Shown: piece after piece, positions 43,366 to 55,189 of the stretch
Position numbering within the stretch: position 1 is the first letter of the stretch
Layout of the letters: each line of letters starts with the position of its first letter
From: Camellia lanceoleosa
Lineage: Eukaryota > Streptophyta > Magnoliopsida > Ericales > Theaceae
Assembly (NCBI GenBank): GCA_025200525.1
Contig: CM045759.1
Location: 992,001 to 1,056,000 of the forward strand
Length of the DNA: 64,000 bases
Direction of reading: 5' to 3'
Program-made: the position numbers and the translations under genes
Notes under the pieces: model-generated
Database searches by the model: none
What the model was told of the DNA's origin: nothing
What the model saw: only the letters and a program-made list of their open reading frames with translations

Positions 43366-45028
43366 CTAAAGAAAAAGAAAATAAAGGAGATGTTCCTGTT
43401 CCATAATATTTTTCAAGGCTAGCTTGCAATATGAAGATGTCCCGCATGTGGAATCACAATTCTCTTTGCACTTTGCTCAGAGCATCTTAGAGGATAAAAA
43501 TATAAAATTTTATTCAAAAAATAAATATAGAGTATCTTATAATTTACTTAAACTTCAACTACAATTCACCATTTTCATTTCCTTTCAAAATATTTTTATT
43601 AAAAAGTAAATAATTTTTGTCTATTAATAAATATTTAATTTCCAAATTTTTGTTAAATACATTTCTGGATTGTTTGGGAGAAGTTATTCGTTGGTTTTGG
43701 TGCACAGCCATGTGGTACTCCAAGTCTGTTCTTATTGGTAGAGAGGGTGAGACTACGATTTTATGTTGAGTGATTGAGAAATATGAAGACATGAGGATTT
43801 GTGATTGGCCTGAGATGTGATCACGTGGTGTCCTAATATCAACCAATAATTTTTCGTTGTTTGAGATTTACTTATTTTCTACACTTTTTGATTTTTTACA
43901 AAAAAAAGTATAAAAAATTAGAGAAATGATATAACCTAAATAAGTGTACTTATTCGAGTACGCTTATTTAAATCATCCGCAAACAACCTCTTAATATTAT
44001 ACTATACTCATTTTAAATGTATGATTTTCTTTTTTAATGATATTAATTTTATAAAAATTAAATTTACATATTAAAAGTTATTAAAAATATAAAATGAATA
44101 GTTTTATATGGATTTTCCTTCATTTCTTATACTTTCTTTATATTTGGAGAATCAACCTATCCTCCTCTCAAATGGAGATGATTTTAGAGGATGAGTGGAG
44201 GCAAAAATTCTTCATATATGAAGATATAGAAGATAGAGTGGAGATGCTCTCATATAGACGATGAGAAGTATTGGGTAAATTATATTTTGATCTTTTTATA
44301 TTTTGATTTTGAAGTCCATTAAAAATCATTGCAATTTCTTTTATTTAAAAAAATTGAAATTTTTTTTTTTTTTTTGAAATAAGGTGGGGAGGTGGGCAAT
44401 AAAGTCAGGATTTTTGATGAATCTTTAAAATTTATTTATTTTTGTAATAATTTCTAATGGACTTAAAAAAAGTTTGTGCATATAAAAAGAAAGGGTAATT
44501 TGGTTATTTAGGTGTTTTCATTAACGACATCCGGGCATGTGTCACATTTTAATAGTTAAGGTGATTCATGCTACGCTTTTATATATTATGAAGGTAAAGT
44601 GATACCTCATAATAGTTTAACAGGATAAAATGATATTTCGTAATAATTTAGGGAATAAAATGATATAGGGGTGTGAGACATTTTGGTAATGAAATGTGTT
44701 ATGTTAACGCCGAAGTTTTATGGGATCAATAATTTAGGGGGTTAGTTTATATGATTTTTTTTTTTTTTTTTAAATTCAAGAGGTCAAAGTGATACTTGGC
44801 AATAGTTTATGGGAATTTTGTGTAAATAATCCTATATTTAACTTGAATCGACAAATAATTTAAGATAAATTACACTTTATACGTTTATGTTTTATAATTT
44901 TTTTTTTTCATTTTGACCCTTCATAATTCAAGTTTTTTCAAATTTACTTCTAAAATTAATTTTCGTCCCAAATTAAACAAAAAAATACTACATTAATAAT
45001 TACATGACTTAAAATATATTATTATATT
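43366..45028. other. AT-rich spacer left of the complete gypsy element
   Basis: GATTGTTTGGGAGAAGTT (43671) and CATCCGCAAACAACC (ends 43990) may be ends of a roughly 320-bp MITE. Other parts are AT-rich with poly-T tracts. No gene is seen. Confidence 0.35.
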
Positions 45029-45033
45029 TAATC

Positions 45034-47229
45034 TATAGCAATTCCGGTTTTCCTTTCTCTTGTATATTGTATTTCAGACTTTGTTCCGTGGTTGTGTTAT
45101 TGTCTCATTCTCATTTCCTTCCCTTACTCTTTATATTTGAGTCTTGGGTTGTGTTGGGTAGGTTTGAAATAGGTTGGTTGCGCTTTCGAACCATTGGTTG
45201 ATGCCCAGAATTTGGCCTTCATGCTCGAGCAGGGTTTTTGACGCTCGAGCGGGCCCTTCGTTGTTGCTCCTCCGCTCAAGCTAGAGTTTTGACGCTCAAG
45301 CGTGATTTTCCATCTCCCAGTACTTTTGTCTGTAGGTCTTCAGACGCTCGAGCGAGAGTTTTGACACTCGAGCGTGCCCCTTTGATTTTGTTCCTTCTCT
45401 CGAGCGAGGAGTTTGACGCTCGAGCGGGGACCATGTCTGCAAAACTTCTGGAAGTGTGTAATCTACGCTCGAGCGGCGCTTTTGACGCTCGAGCGTGAGT
45501 CTTTGTCTGACGCTCGAGTGGGGGTTTCCACGCTCGAGCAGGGAGACGATTATATCATTCCGAGATTTCACTTTTTGGATCACTTTTTCAACACTCTTTC
45601 TCTCTCTTACTTTCCCAAACATAGATTTGAGAGCTCCTCTCTCTAAAACCTTACCTTCTCTCTAGGGATTGATCTAGTATGAGTGGTTTCCTCATCTTGG
45701 GCATTTGTAAAAGTTGTGGGGATTGTTGAGGACTGCACTTTGATCCGAAAATTTTGAGTTTTGGAGCATCTTCAATTTCTTCATCATCTTCCTTTGAGCT
45801 CTAACTTCGAAGTAGGGATTCCTACTCATTCTTTTGTGCTTTAACATAGACATTGAGTTATTTGTATAAATTGGTGGATTTGGAAAGTTAAGATTTGAAA
45901 TGTGTTATTTTCAAAAGAGGGGTTTTGTTATTTTTGGCTCATAAATATGTATTTTGGGTCTTAAAATGATAGTATTGATGTTGTTGATAATATTTGGACC
46001 TTTGGGTCAATATTGAGAAAAAGAGGAAAAATGCCATGTTTAGGTATATTTAGGTCATTAGTGTAATTAATGACAATTGTTATGAAAATGTGTAATCGAG
46101 TTGGAAATAATGGAATTGGCTCATTATGAGTTAAAATGGTGGAGTTGGATTTATTAATCGCTCACTTTGAAAACGTTGAGATTTTATATCTGTTGAGGCA
46201 TTTATTATCTGTTTAGAAATAACTGCTTTGGGCTATCGGTAGAGGATAGTCTTGATTGTTGTAGACAATGCATGATGATTAGGCAAACTAAAACTAATCA
46301 ATTGAATATGTCATCGAATATGACGGTTGGAATAATACATTGAATTTATGTATTGATTGATTATGTATATGATATGTGTTTATATACATGGTATTGTGTG
46401 GGAGGAGAAAGGGGATGTACTCCACGGTTTAGGGAAAAATAGGGGATGGACTCCTAAACCGGTTTTTATGTGGGAGGAGATAGGGGATGGACTCCATTGA
46501 TACAGCAAATACGTGTGTCTATTGAATTATTGATACAGCAAATCTGTGTATCATTTGTGAAGTATGGAAGTGTTTTATGTGTTATTGATAGAGCGAATCT
46601 GTGTATCTATTGTGACTTATGGAAGTGTTTGATATGAGTTGTTATCTTATTTGAATTGTTGAAATGGAAGAGATATTGATATGAGATATAATCTCATTTA
46701 AAGTATATGGCCAGGTTCTGAGCCAGGATTATGAATTGAGAAAATTGGATAAGTAATGAAAATGGAATGAAACATGGACACATTTTTCATGTAATTGAAA
46801 TGGGTTATGAAATGATTCATGTGAGTTAAACATCTGTCAAATGTTAATATTTTAGTTATTGCTCATATTATGTTTAGCATATCTCTACTGGGCGTTAGCT
46901 CACCCTATATGGGACATTATTTTCAGGTACAGGTAGTATGCCACCTTCAAGAACGTAGCTTGGGAGGCTTGAGGCTGTTGGACTTTTTTGTTATTTTGAT
47001 TGTATTACATGTATATCAAGCCAAGGGCTTACTTTGTGTAGAGTTAGTACTCTCTTTTGTAACCAAGTGTTGACTTGGAAAGTTGTAAGCCTATAGGGCA
47101 TTTACTTTTGTTGTCAACATGTAATACATTTTGTAATGAATACTCTGATGAAATGTAATTATGCTTACTTCTCTTATGTCTAAGCATGTCTTGAATGTTT
47201 GATTGTGGGTTTATTTTGAGGGCGTTACA
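45034..47229 (+). mobile_element. 5' LTR of the chromovirus-like element
   Basis: Runs from TATAGCAATTCC to GGGCGTTACA (2196 bp). It holds the CGCTCGAGCG array (45222-45542), a TATATC motif at 45551-45556, and the tandem blocks GATACAGCAAAT and GGGGATGGACTCC near 46430-46610. The start departs from the common TG dinucleotide, but the TSD fixes it. Confidence 0.92.
45222..45542. repeat. CGCTCGAGCG array in the 5' LTR
   Basis: About twelve units with variants such as TGCTCGAGCA and CGCTCAAGCG occur. The array ends about 10 bp before TATATC, as in the solo LTRs. Confidence 0.88.
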
Positions 47230-47232
47230 ACT

Positions 47233-47244
47233 TGGTATCAGAGC
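47233..47244 (+). other. PBS of the chromovirus-like element
   Basis: TGGTATCAGAGC, complementary to the 3' end of initiator tRNA-Met, lies 3 bp after the 5' LTR. It is intact. Confidence 0.9.
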
Positions 47245-47632
47245 ATACCGGGTTTGAATACTTTGGGTACGTGGGAAGTGATTAGTATCACGATGGGTTT
47301 GTCTCGCTTGTTAGAGACTTATGTGTGATAGTATGTGTTTATTTGATAACATGCTTATATGACTATATGGGTATGGGATTTAATTTCTAGGATGTTGATT
47401 GGATCCTTGGGTTTCTGTGAGTTTTGTTGGAAAAGCACTTGATCAATTTTGTTTCTAACCGGAAATCTAGTAACGCCTTGGGACTATCATTATCTGGGAA
47501 TGAAATTCGTAAGTGCTTATGTGATTATGTGCTTACGTGGAATGAATTATAGTTGTCCATGCTTTAGGACGTGAGTGTTATAGCTTCGGCACATTTATGA
47601 ATGTGCTAATGTTCTTCGTTACCTTTATTAGG

Positions 47633-48756
47633 ATGTCAGGACGACGACGTGGTGGTAGGCGAGGTAGGCCTAGGTGGCAGGAGATGCCTATACCGGATGA
47701 GATTCCGGAGCAGTAGAAGGGTGTTGGTCAGGCCAATGTGGCCGAGCCAGTAGGTCAGCAGGCCATGGGCGCCTTAGTCCGCGAGATGGCAGGAACATTG
47801 AGGGAGTCCATAGGCATTCTCAGGGCTGAGAATCAAGCCTAGGCCCAGGTTATTGATGCAGGGCCTTCTTTTTTGAAGAGGGAGTTCTTCTGGTCTAATC
47901 CGGATGAGTTTGTGGGGAATCCGAAAGAGCCACTGAAAGCTGATGAATGGCTTGAACAAATGACAAAGACGTTTGAGATGCTTGGCATCGAAGACGGGGC
48001 TTTGAAGGTGACCTTGGCATCTTTCCAGCTTAAGGGGGATATGTGTCAGTGGTAGAAGTACATGAGGGGTCGCATTGGTGGCACGTGGGAGGCTTTTGTA
48101 GATGCTTTCCAGGAGAAGTTTCTATCTCCAGCTGCTAGGGAGAAACTGAGAGACCAGTTTTTCCAGCTCAAGCAGTTGAGTTTGTTAGTGGCCGAGTTTG
48201 AGGCCGCATTCACCAGCCTATCTAGATTCGCACCTGAGCTTGTGGCGTCTGAGGAGCCCCGTTGTATCGAGTTTGAGAGGAAGTTGAGGCATGGCCTCAA
48301 GATGAGGGTTGGGGGTTCTATGACCCGGGACTATGGGCGCCTTGTAGATGCTGTGGCCCATATGGAGAGTATGATGCAGGAAGAGGAGGAGAGGCAGAAA
48401 GGCTCCAAGAGGAGTCAAGATGGCCAGGGTGATGGCAGGAGACAGAGGGGTTCTAACCCTTAGCAATCTCAGGGTGGTTTTGCTAGAACTACCTTTCTAG
48501 TGCCGAGTGCAGGCTCTGGGAGAGGCAGTCAGGGAGACGTGACTTGTTACAAATGTGGTTAGCTGGGCCACAAGTCTCCAGCTTGCCCTTGAGGGCGGAG
48601 GCGAGGCTTTCATCTTCGGTAGACCACGAGCGAGTCGAGGCGGGTCAGCCACTATCTTGTTACCAGTGTGGTCAAGCAGGGCACCTGAAAAGGTTCTGCC
48701 CGCAGTTGAGTGGCACTTCTGGTGCATCTGGGCAGAGGCAGAGTTTTCAGCCAGCT
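47633..48756 (+). pseudogene. gag of the chromovirus-like element
   Basis: From the ATG at 47633 an Arg/Gly-rich start (SGRRRGGRRGRPRWQ) leads to the Gag core: REFFWSNPDEFVGNP, WLEQMTKTFEMLGI and then WEAFVDAFQEKFLSPAAREKL. Two zinc knuckles follow, CYKCG-x-LGHKSPACP and CYQCGQAGHLKRFC. Stops at about 47716, 47840, 48055, 48463, 48560, 48591 and 48757 are all TAG or TGA, and the region between the knuckles is frame-shifted. It would form the capsid in a working copy. Confidence 0.85.
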
Positions 48757-48759
48757 TAG

Positions 48760-49296
48760 TTGGTTCAGGCCTCGAGGGCTAATCAAGGAGCTTCGTCGTC
48801 CCAGTCTGTGCAGCAGTCATTTGCTCCTAGAGGTGAGCAAGTAGATCAGGGGCCCTCTGAGTGCGTGTATCTTTATTCTGCGCAGATCTTGTCTGCTCCA
48901 TCGGTTGTGAGAGGTACCTTTTTGTTTTGCAACTCGGTTGCCAATGTGTTGATTGATATGGGTGCATCCCATTCTTTTATATCTGCTGCATTTACATCTG
49001 TTTTGGGTTTGGAGTTGGCGCAGTTAGCATCTCTTATTTGTGTTGTATCACCTGTTGGGGGTGAGTTGATTTTGAAACGAGGGTGTAGAGGTTGTGATAT
49101 AGAGGTAGCGGATTGCCGACTTCCATTTCCTTTTGTAGTTATGCCTATGTCGGGTTTCGATGTTATCTTGGGTATGGACTGGTTATCGTCATACTGGGCT
49201 GTTATTGATTGTTACCGCCAGAGGGTCACAGTATGTACCTTGAGCGGGATTTGTTTCCATTTCTTGGGGGATCGGGTTGGTAGTGTATAGCCATCG
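48760..49296 (+). pseudogene. Protease region of the chromovirus-like element
   Basis: LIDMGASHSFISAAF contains the protease site, with Met where the family has Thr (DTGA). That residue supports the catalytic Asp. The change equals ACG to ATG, a CpG-type transition. MPMSGFDVILGMDWLSSY follows as in related elements. A TAG ends the frame at 49288. Confidence 0.85.
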
Positions 49297-50730
49297 GTGT
49301 ATGATCTGCGAGGGCAAAGTGAACTTAGTGGTCTCCTTGCTAGCCTTCTGAGTAGTGAGTGTGATGAGACCAGGGTTGAGTTGCCGAGAGTGGTTTGTGA
49401 GTATTCGGATGTTTTTTCCAAAGATCTTGTCAGTTTGCCACCTTATCGAGAGATAATGTTCTCTATTGATTTAGTGTCTGGCACAGCGCTGATTTCTATG
49501 GCACCTTATCGTTTTGCCCCAGCCGAGTTGAGTGAGTTGAAGATTCAACTCCAAGAGTTGCTAGATAAGGGTTTTGTTCGCCCTAGTGTTTCGCCGTGGG
49601 GAGCACCGACCCTCTTTGCTAAAAAAAAAGATGGTGCCTTGAGACTTTGTATCAATTATCGGAAGTTGAATCGGGCTACAGTTAAGAATAAATACCCTAT
49701 GCCTCGTATAGATGATTTGTTTGACCAGTTAAAGGGTTCCCGTTGTTTCTCTAAGATAGACTTGAGATTGGGTTACCATCAGTTCAAGGTCAGGAGGAAG
49801 ATATTCCAAAGACGGCATTCCGTACGCGGTATGGCCACTATGAGTTTCTGGTGATGCCTTTTGGGCTCACCAATGCACCGGCAGTGTTTATGGATTTGAT
49901 GAACTGGATCTTCCGGGAATTCTTAGATCGCTTTGTGGTCATTTTCGTGGACGACATTCTGATTTATTCGCCTTCGGAGGAGGAGTACAAGGAACACTTG
50001 AGAGTAGTGCTTGAGTTGCTTAGAGCCCATAGGCTGTATGCCAAGTTTGGGAAGTGTGAGTTTTGGCTAAAAGAGGTTAAATTCTTAGGCCATGTGGTTT
50101 CCGGGGAAGGGGTGTCTGTTGATACATCCAAGATAGAGGCAGTGCAAGATTGGGCACAGCCTAAGAGTGTTTTTGAGATCCGCAGTTTTCTGGGATTAGC
50201 TGGGTATTACCGCCGTTTTGTGAAAGATTTCTCCAGGCTAGCTTTACCATTGACTAGATTGATACGGAAAGGGGTCAAATTTGTATGGAGTGAGACTTGC
50301 GAAAAGTCGTTCCAAGAGTTGAAGATTAGATTGACCACCGCTCCAGTTTTGATTATCCCGGAGAGAGGGTTGGGTTATGCGGTTTACTGTGATGCCTCAC
50401 GAGAGGGTTTGGGTTGTGTGCTGATGCAAGAGGGGAAAGTAGTTGCCTATGGCTCACGTCAGTTGAAAACACACGAAAAAAATTATCCTACACATGACCT
50501 AGAACTAGCAGCTGTAATTTTTGCCTTGAAGATTTGAAGGCACTACCTTTATGGTGAGAGGTTCGAGGTGCTCTCGGACCATAAGAGTTTGAAGTATCTG
50601 TTTACACAGAGGGACTTGAATTTGAGGCAGAGAAGGTGGATGGAGTTTATTGAGGATTACGACTTTGAGTTGCACTATCACTTGGGAAAGGCCAATGTTG
50701 TGGCTGATGCCCTTAGTAGGAAATCCATTA
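49297..50730 (+). pseudogene. Reverse transcriptase and RNase H of the chromovirus-like element
   Basis: RT blocks: [49 protein letters not shown] and [19 protein letters not shown]. The frame shifts near 49790, then continues with [17 protein letters not shown] and the catalytic loop FVDDILIYS, which is intact. RNase H follows ([43 protein letters not shown], then [13 protein letters not shown]) after TGA at 50535. Apart from the shift and this stop the domain is well preserved. Confidence 0.92.
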
Positions 50731-52123
50731 GTGATGTTGCTTGTATAGCCATCCGGGAGTGGGAGATGTTGGGTGCACTTGGGGAGTTCGATTTGCTTCT
50801 GGGCGAGTCCGTTGATGCACTGGCCTTGTTTTCTGTTGTTGCACAGCCTACACTTGTGAATCGAGTGTTAGGGGCATACGCCTTGCGGTGCATCCGGGAG
50901 GCACCAAGATGTATCGTTATTTGGGTCGCCAGTTTTGGTGGCGGGGTATGAAGAGGGATGTGGCAGTTTTCGTATCGAAGTGCCTTACTTGTCAGCAAGT
51001 GAAGGCCGAGCATCAGAGGCCAGCGGGTTTGTTACAACCCTTGCCTATTGCCGAGTGGAAGTGGGAGCATGTCACTATGGACTTCGTTTTAGGTCTTCCG
51101 AGGACTCAGCGGGGTAGTGATGCTATTTGGGTGGTTGTAGACCGGTTGACTAAGTCAGCGCACTTCATCCCTATGCGCGTGAGAGATTCGGTAGATCATC
51201 TTGCCGACTTGTATATTCGGGACATAGTGAGGTTGCACGGGGTCCCAGTGTCGATTGTCTCAGGTAGAGTCCCTCGTTTCACTGCTAGGTTGTGACAGAG
51301 TTTGTAGAGTGCCTTGGGCACTAGGTTGACCTTTAGTACGACTTATCACCCTCAGACTGACGGGCAGTCCGAGCGTACTATTTAGATCCTTGAGGATATG
51401 CTTCGAGGTTGTGTCCTTGACTTTAGTGAGACGTGGGAGAGGCACTTGCCCTTGGTGGAGTTTGCCTACAACAACAGTTTTCAGTCGAGCATCAGTATGG
51501 CATCGTTTGAGGCTTTGTATGGCCGACCGTGTAGGTCTCCAATTTGTTGGGCCGAGGTGGGTGATGCACATTTGTTAGGCCCGGAGTTGGTGAGGGAAAC
51601 AACGGAGAAAGTTAAGCTTATCCGTAGGAGGGTTGTTACAGCCTAGAGTCACCAAAAGAGTTATGCCGACCATAGGAAGAGGCCTTTGGCATTTGAGATG
51701 GGTGATCATGTATTTCTGAAAATATCACCTAGGCGAGGTTTGATGAGGTTTGGGAAGAGTGGGAAGTTGTCCCCTCGGTTTATCGGTCCCTTTGAGATCC
51801 TTGAGAGAATTGGGGAGGTTGCCTATCGTTTAGCTTTACCGCCGCAGTTGTCCGGGGTACATGACGTGTTTCATGTTAGTATACTTCAGAAGTATGAGCC
51901 GGATCCATCCCATGTGCTGGATTGGACCGATTTGGAGGTTGATGAGGATATCTCGTATGAGGAGAGACCGGTTCGGGTCTTGGATAGGCGGGATCAAGTC
52001 TTGCGAGGCAAGACCATTCCCTTGGTAAAGGTTTTGTGGAAACATCACGGAGTGGAGAAAGCCACTTGGAAACGTGAGGTAGATGTCCATAAGAAATATC
52101 CGGACTTGTTTGTAATTGTTTAA
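50731..52123 (+). pseudogene. Integrase and chromodomain-like tail of the chromovirus-like element
   Basis: The zinc-binding region starts [17 protein letters not shown] and has CLTCQQVKAEHQRPAG. The core shows MDFVLGLPRTQRGSDAIWVV with the first Asp. At the second catalytic position the text is VSGRVPRF where the family has SDRDPRF, so the Asp is Gly. The region with the Glu reads YHPQTDGQSERTI. Stops interrupt it at 51294, 51306, 51383 and 51645. The tail with ETWERHLPLVEFAYNNSF, FIGPFEILERIGEVAYRLAL and VLWKHHGVEKATWKRE is typical of chromoviruses that target chromatin. Confidence 0.92.
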
Positions 52124-52527
52124 TCATGCATTGGAAATTTTGTAATATCGATGAACTTTAAGAGCATTAAATATGTCTTGAGTTGTAAAACATTGTATAT
52201 GTTTTGGATTTATGGAAATATTTTGGAACTTGCCTTGAAATGGAAGTTTAATGTAACATTGTATATGTTGAATGTATTGTAGAAATGAGAATATATCATG
52301 AATATTGAATATGATATAGAATTGTGAAAAATGTGTTGAAATTGGTAAATTTCAAGAGAAAACATGCTAATAATGCATATTGAGTATATATTGTGAAATG
52401 CCTCTTGAATAGAGATGAAATGACCGGTAATGGGTCAACTTGTTGGGAAATGAATTGTAATGTGTTGAGAATTGAGAAAAACTTGTTTTTGAAAACTTGT
52501 ACTTAATTTCGGGGACGAAATTCTTTC

Positions 52528-52538
52528 AAGGGGGAAGG
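52528..52538 (+). other. Polypurine tract
   Basis: AAGGGGGAAGG stands one base before the 3' LTR and would prime plus-strand DNA synthesis. Confidence 0.88.
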
Positions 52539-52539
52539 T

Positions 52540-54701
52540 TATAGCGATTCCGGTTTTCCTTTCTCTTGTATATTGTATTTCGGACTTGTTCTGTGGTTGT
52601 GTTGTTGTCTCATTCTCATTTCCTTCCCTTACTCTTTATATTTGAGTCTTGGGTTGTGTTGGGCAGGTTTGAAATAGGTTGGTTGCGCTTTGGAACCATT
52701 GGTTGATGCCCAGAATTTGGCCTTCACGCTCGAACGGGGCTTTTGACGCTCAAGCGGGCCCTTCGTTGTTGCTCCTCCGCTCGAGTGTGATTTTCCATCT
52801 CCCAGTACTTTTGTCTGTAGGTCTTCAGACGCTCGAGCGGGAGTTTTGACGCTCGAGCATGCCCCTTTGATTTTGTTCCTCCGCTTGAGCGAGGAGTTTG
52901 ACGCTCGAGCGGGGACCATGTCTGCAAAACTTCTGGAAGTGTGTAATCTACGCTTTTGCGGCCTTCGGCGTGAGTTCAGAGCCTAACGCCGAGGGGTTTC
53001 CATGCTCGAGCGGGGAGACGATTATATCATTCCGAGATTTCACTTTTTGGATCACTTTTTCAACACTCTTTCTCTCTCTTACTTTCCCAAACACAGATTT
53101 GAGAGCTCCTCTCTCTAAAACCTTACCTTCTCTCTAGGGATTGATCTAGTATGAGTGGTTTCCTCATCTTGGGCCTTTGTAAAAGTTGTGGGGATTGTTG
53201 AGGGCTACACTTTGATCCGAAAATTTTGAGTTTTGGAGCATCTTCAATTTCTTCATCATCTTCCTTTGAGCTCTAACTTCGAGGTAGGGATTCCTACTCA
53301 TTCTTATGTGCTTTAACGTAGACATTGAGTTATTTGTATAGATGGGTAGATTTGGAAAGTTAAGATTTGAAATGTGTTATTTTCAAAAGAGGGGTTTTGT
53401 TATTTTTGGCTCATAAATATGTATTTTGGGTCTTAAAATGATAGTATTGATGTTGTTGATAATATTTGGACCTTTGGGTCAATATTGAGAAAAATGGAGA
53501 AAATGCCATGTTTGGGTATATTTGGGTCATTAGTGTAATTAATGACAATTGTTATGAAAATGTGTAATCGAGTTGGAAATAATGGAATTGGCTCATTATG
53601 AGTTAAAATGGTGGAGTTGGATTTATTAATCGCTCACTTTGAAAACGTTGAGATTTTATATCTGTTGAGGCATTTATTATCTGTTTAGAAATAACTGCTT
53701 TGGGCTATCGGTGGAGGATAGTCTTGATTGTTGTAGACAATGCATGATGATTAGGCAAACTAAAACTAATCAATTGAATATGTCATCGAATATGACGGTT
53801 GAAATAATACATTGAATTTATGTATTAATTGATTATGTATATGATATGTGTTTATATACATGGTATTGTGTGAGAGGAGAAAGGGGATGTACTCCACGGT
53901 TTAGAGGAAGATAAGGGATGGACTCCTAAACCGGATGTTATGTAAGAGGAGATAGAGGATGGACTCCATTGATACAGCAAATACGTGTATCTATTGAATT
54001 ATTGATACAGCAAATCTGTGTATCATTTGTAAAGTATGGAAGTGTTTTATGTGTTATTGATACAGCGAATTTGTGTATCTATTGTGACTTATGGAAGTGT
54101 TTGATATGAGTTGTTATCTTATTTGAATTGTTGAAATGGAAGAGATATTGATATGAGATATAATCTCATTTAAAGTATATGGCCAGGTTTTGAGCCAGGA
54201 TTATGAATTGAAAAAATTGGATAAGTAAGGAAAATGGAATGAAACATGGACACATTTTTCATGTAATTGAAATGGGTTATGAAATGATTCATGTGAGTTA
54301 AACATCTGTCAAATGCTAATGTTTTAGTTACTGCTCATATTATGTTTAATATATCTCTACTGGACGTTGGCTCACCCTATATGGGACATCATTTTCAGGT
54401 ACAGGTAGTATGCCACCTCCAAGGACGTAGCTTAGGAGGCTTGAGGCTGTTGGACTTTTTTGTTATTTTGATTGTATTACATGTATATCAAGCCAAGGGC
54501 TTACTTTGTGTAGAGTTAGTACTCTCTTTTGTAACCAAGTGTTGACTTGGAAAGTTGTAAGCCTATAGGGCATTTACTTTTGTTGTCAACATGTAATACA
54601 TTTTGTAATGAATACTTTGATGAAATGTAATTATGCTTACTTCTTTTATATCTAAGCATGTCTTGAATGTTTGATTGTGGGTTTATTTTGTGGGCGTTAC
54701 A
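52540..54701 (+). mobile_element. 3' LTR of the chromovirus-like element
   Basis: TATAGCGATTCC to GGGCGTTACA (2162 bp) matches the 5' LTR closely, apart from scattered substitutions, a gap near 52780, and a very different patch at about 52950-52995. In that patch CGCTTTTGCGGCC-type text replaces CTCGAG units. The TATATC motif is at 53023-53028. Confidence 0.92.
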
Positions 54702-54816
54702 TAATCTACACGTCTAAGCTAAACTTAAATCTAAATATAATAATTTTTTTTTACCACATCGTTTCATCGAACACAATAATAATAAGTACTTTTTGGAGAT
54801 GACACGCCATCCTAGG

Positions 54817-55189
54817 GGGTGTTTGGGAACCTTTGACATAGGCTATTTTACCCTCAAATTGTAAAAAAGCCCAAAAGCCTCAAATTGTCCCGTTTAATTC
54901 AATATATATATGAAAAGCAGCAGCTGTCGGCAGCAGACAGCCTACACTGTCACTAGCAGTGTAGGCTGCAGACAGGTAAATGACCATTTTACCCCTACAA
55001 CTCAATTTTGAAAAAAATAAGGTTAGGGGCAAATTTGTCATTTCAATCTTAAATATCATTTCAAACACATTTTTTAATACAACAATCAACCCAAAAATTT
55101 AATCCAATTTCGCAAACACAAACTAAAATAGCCTACTAAAATAGTCAAAAAGTCAAAAAGCCTAAAAAAAAGCTACTTCCCAAACACCC
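54817..55189. mobile_element. hAT-like MITE
   Basis: GGGTGTTTGGGAA and TTCCCAAACACCC are perfect terminal inverted repeats. A further subterminal similarity (GGCTATTTTA / TAAAATAGCC) supports the call. CCTAG stands on both flanks, which may be part of a worn 8-bp TSD. A perfect 12-bp-stem hairpin with a 7-nt loop (54938-54968, CAGCCTACACTG) lies inside. Confidence 0.75.

Larger units (their letters stand above)
45034..54701 (+). mobile_element. Near-complete chromovirus-like Ty3/gypsy retrotransposon
   Basis: The 9.67-kb element has two LTRs of about 2.2 kb, a tRNA-Met PBS, gag, protease, RT, RNase H, integrase and a chromodomain-like tail, then a PPT. TAATC at 45029-45033 and 54702-54706 is an exact 5-bp TSD, so the element is one original insertion. 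The order RT-RH-IN identifies Ty3/gypsy, and the ending suggests the Tekay/Del chromoviruses. Its LTRs match the solo LTRs at 5986, 28791 and 56332. Point mutations and at least one frameshift make it inactive. Confidence 0.93.
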
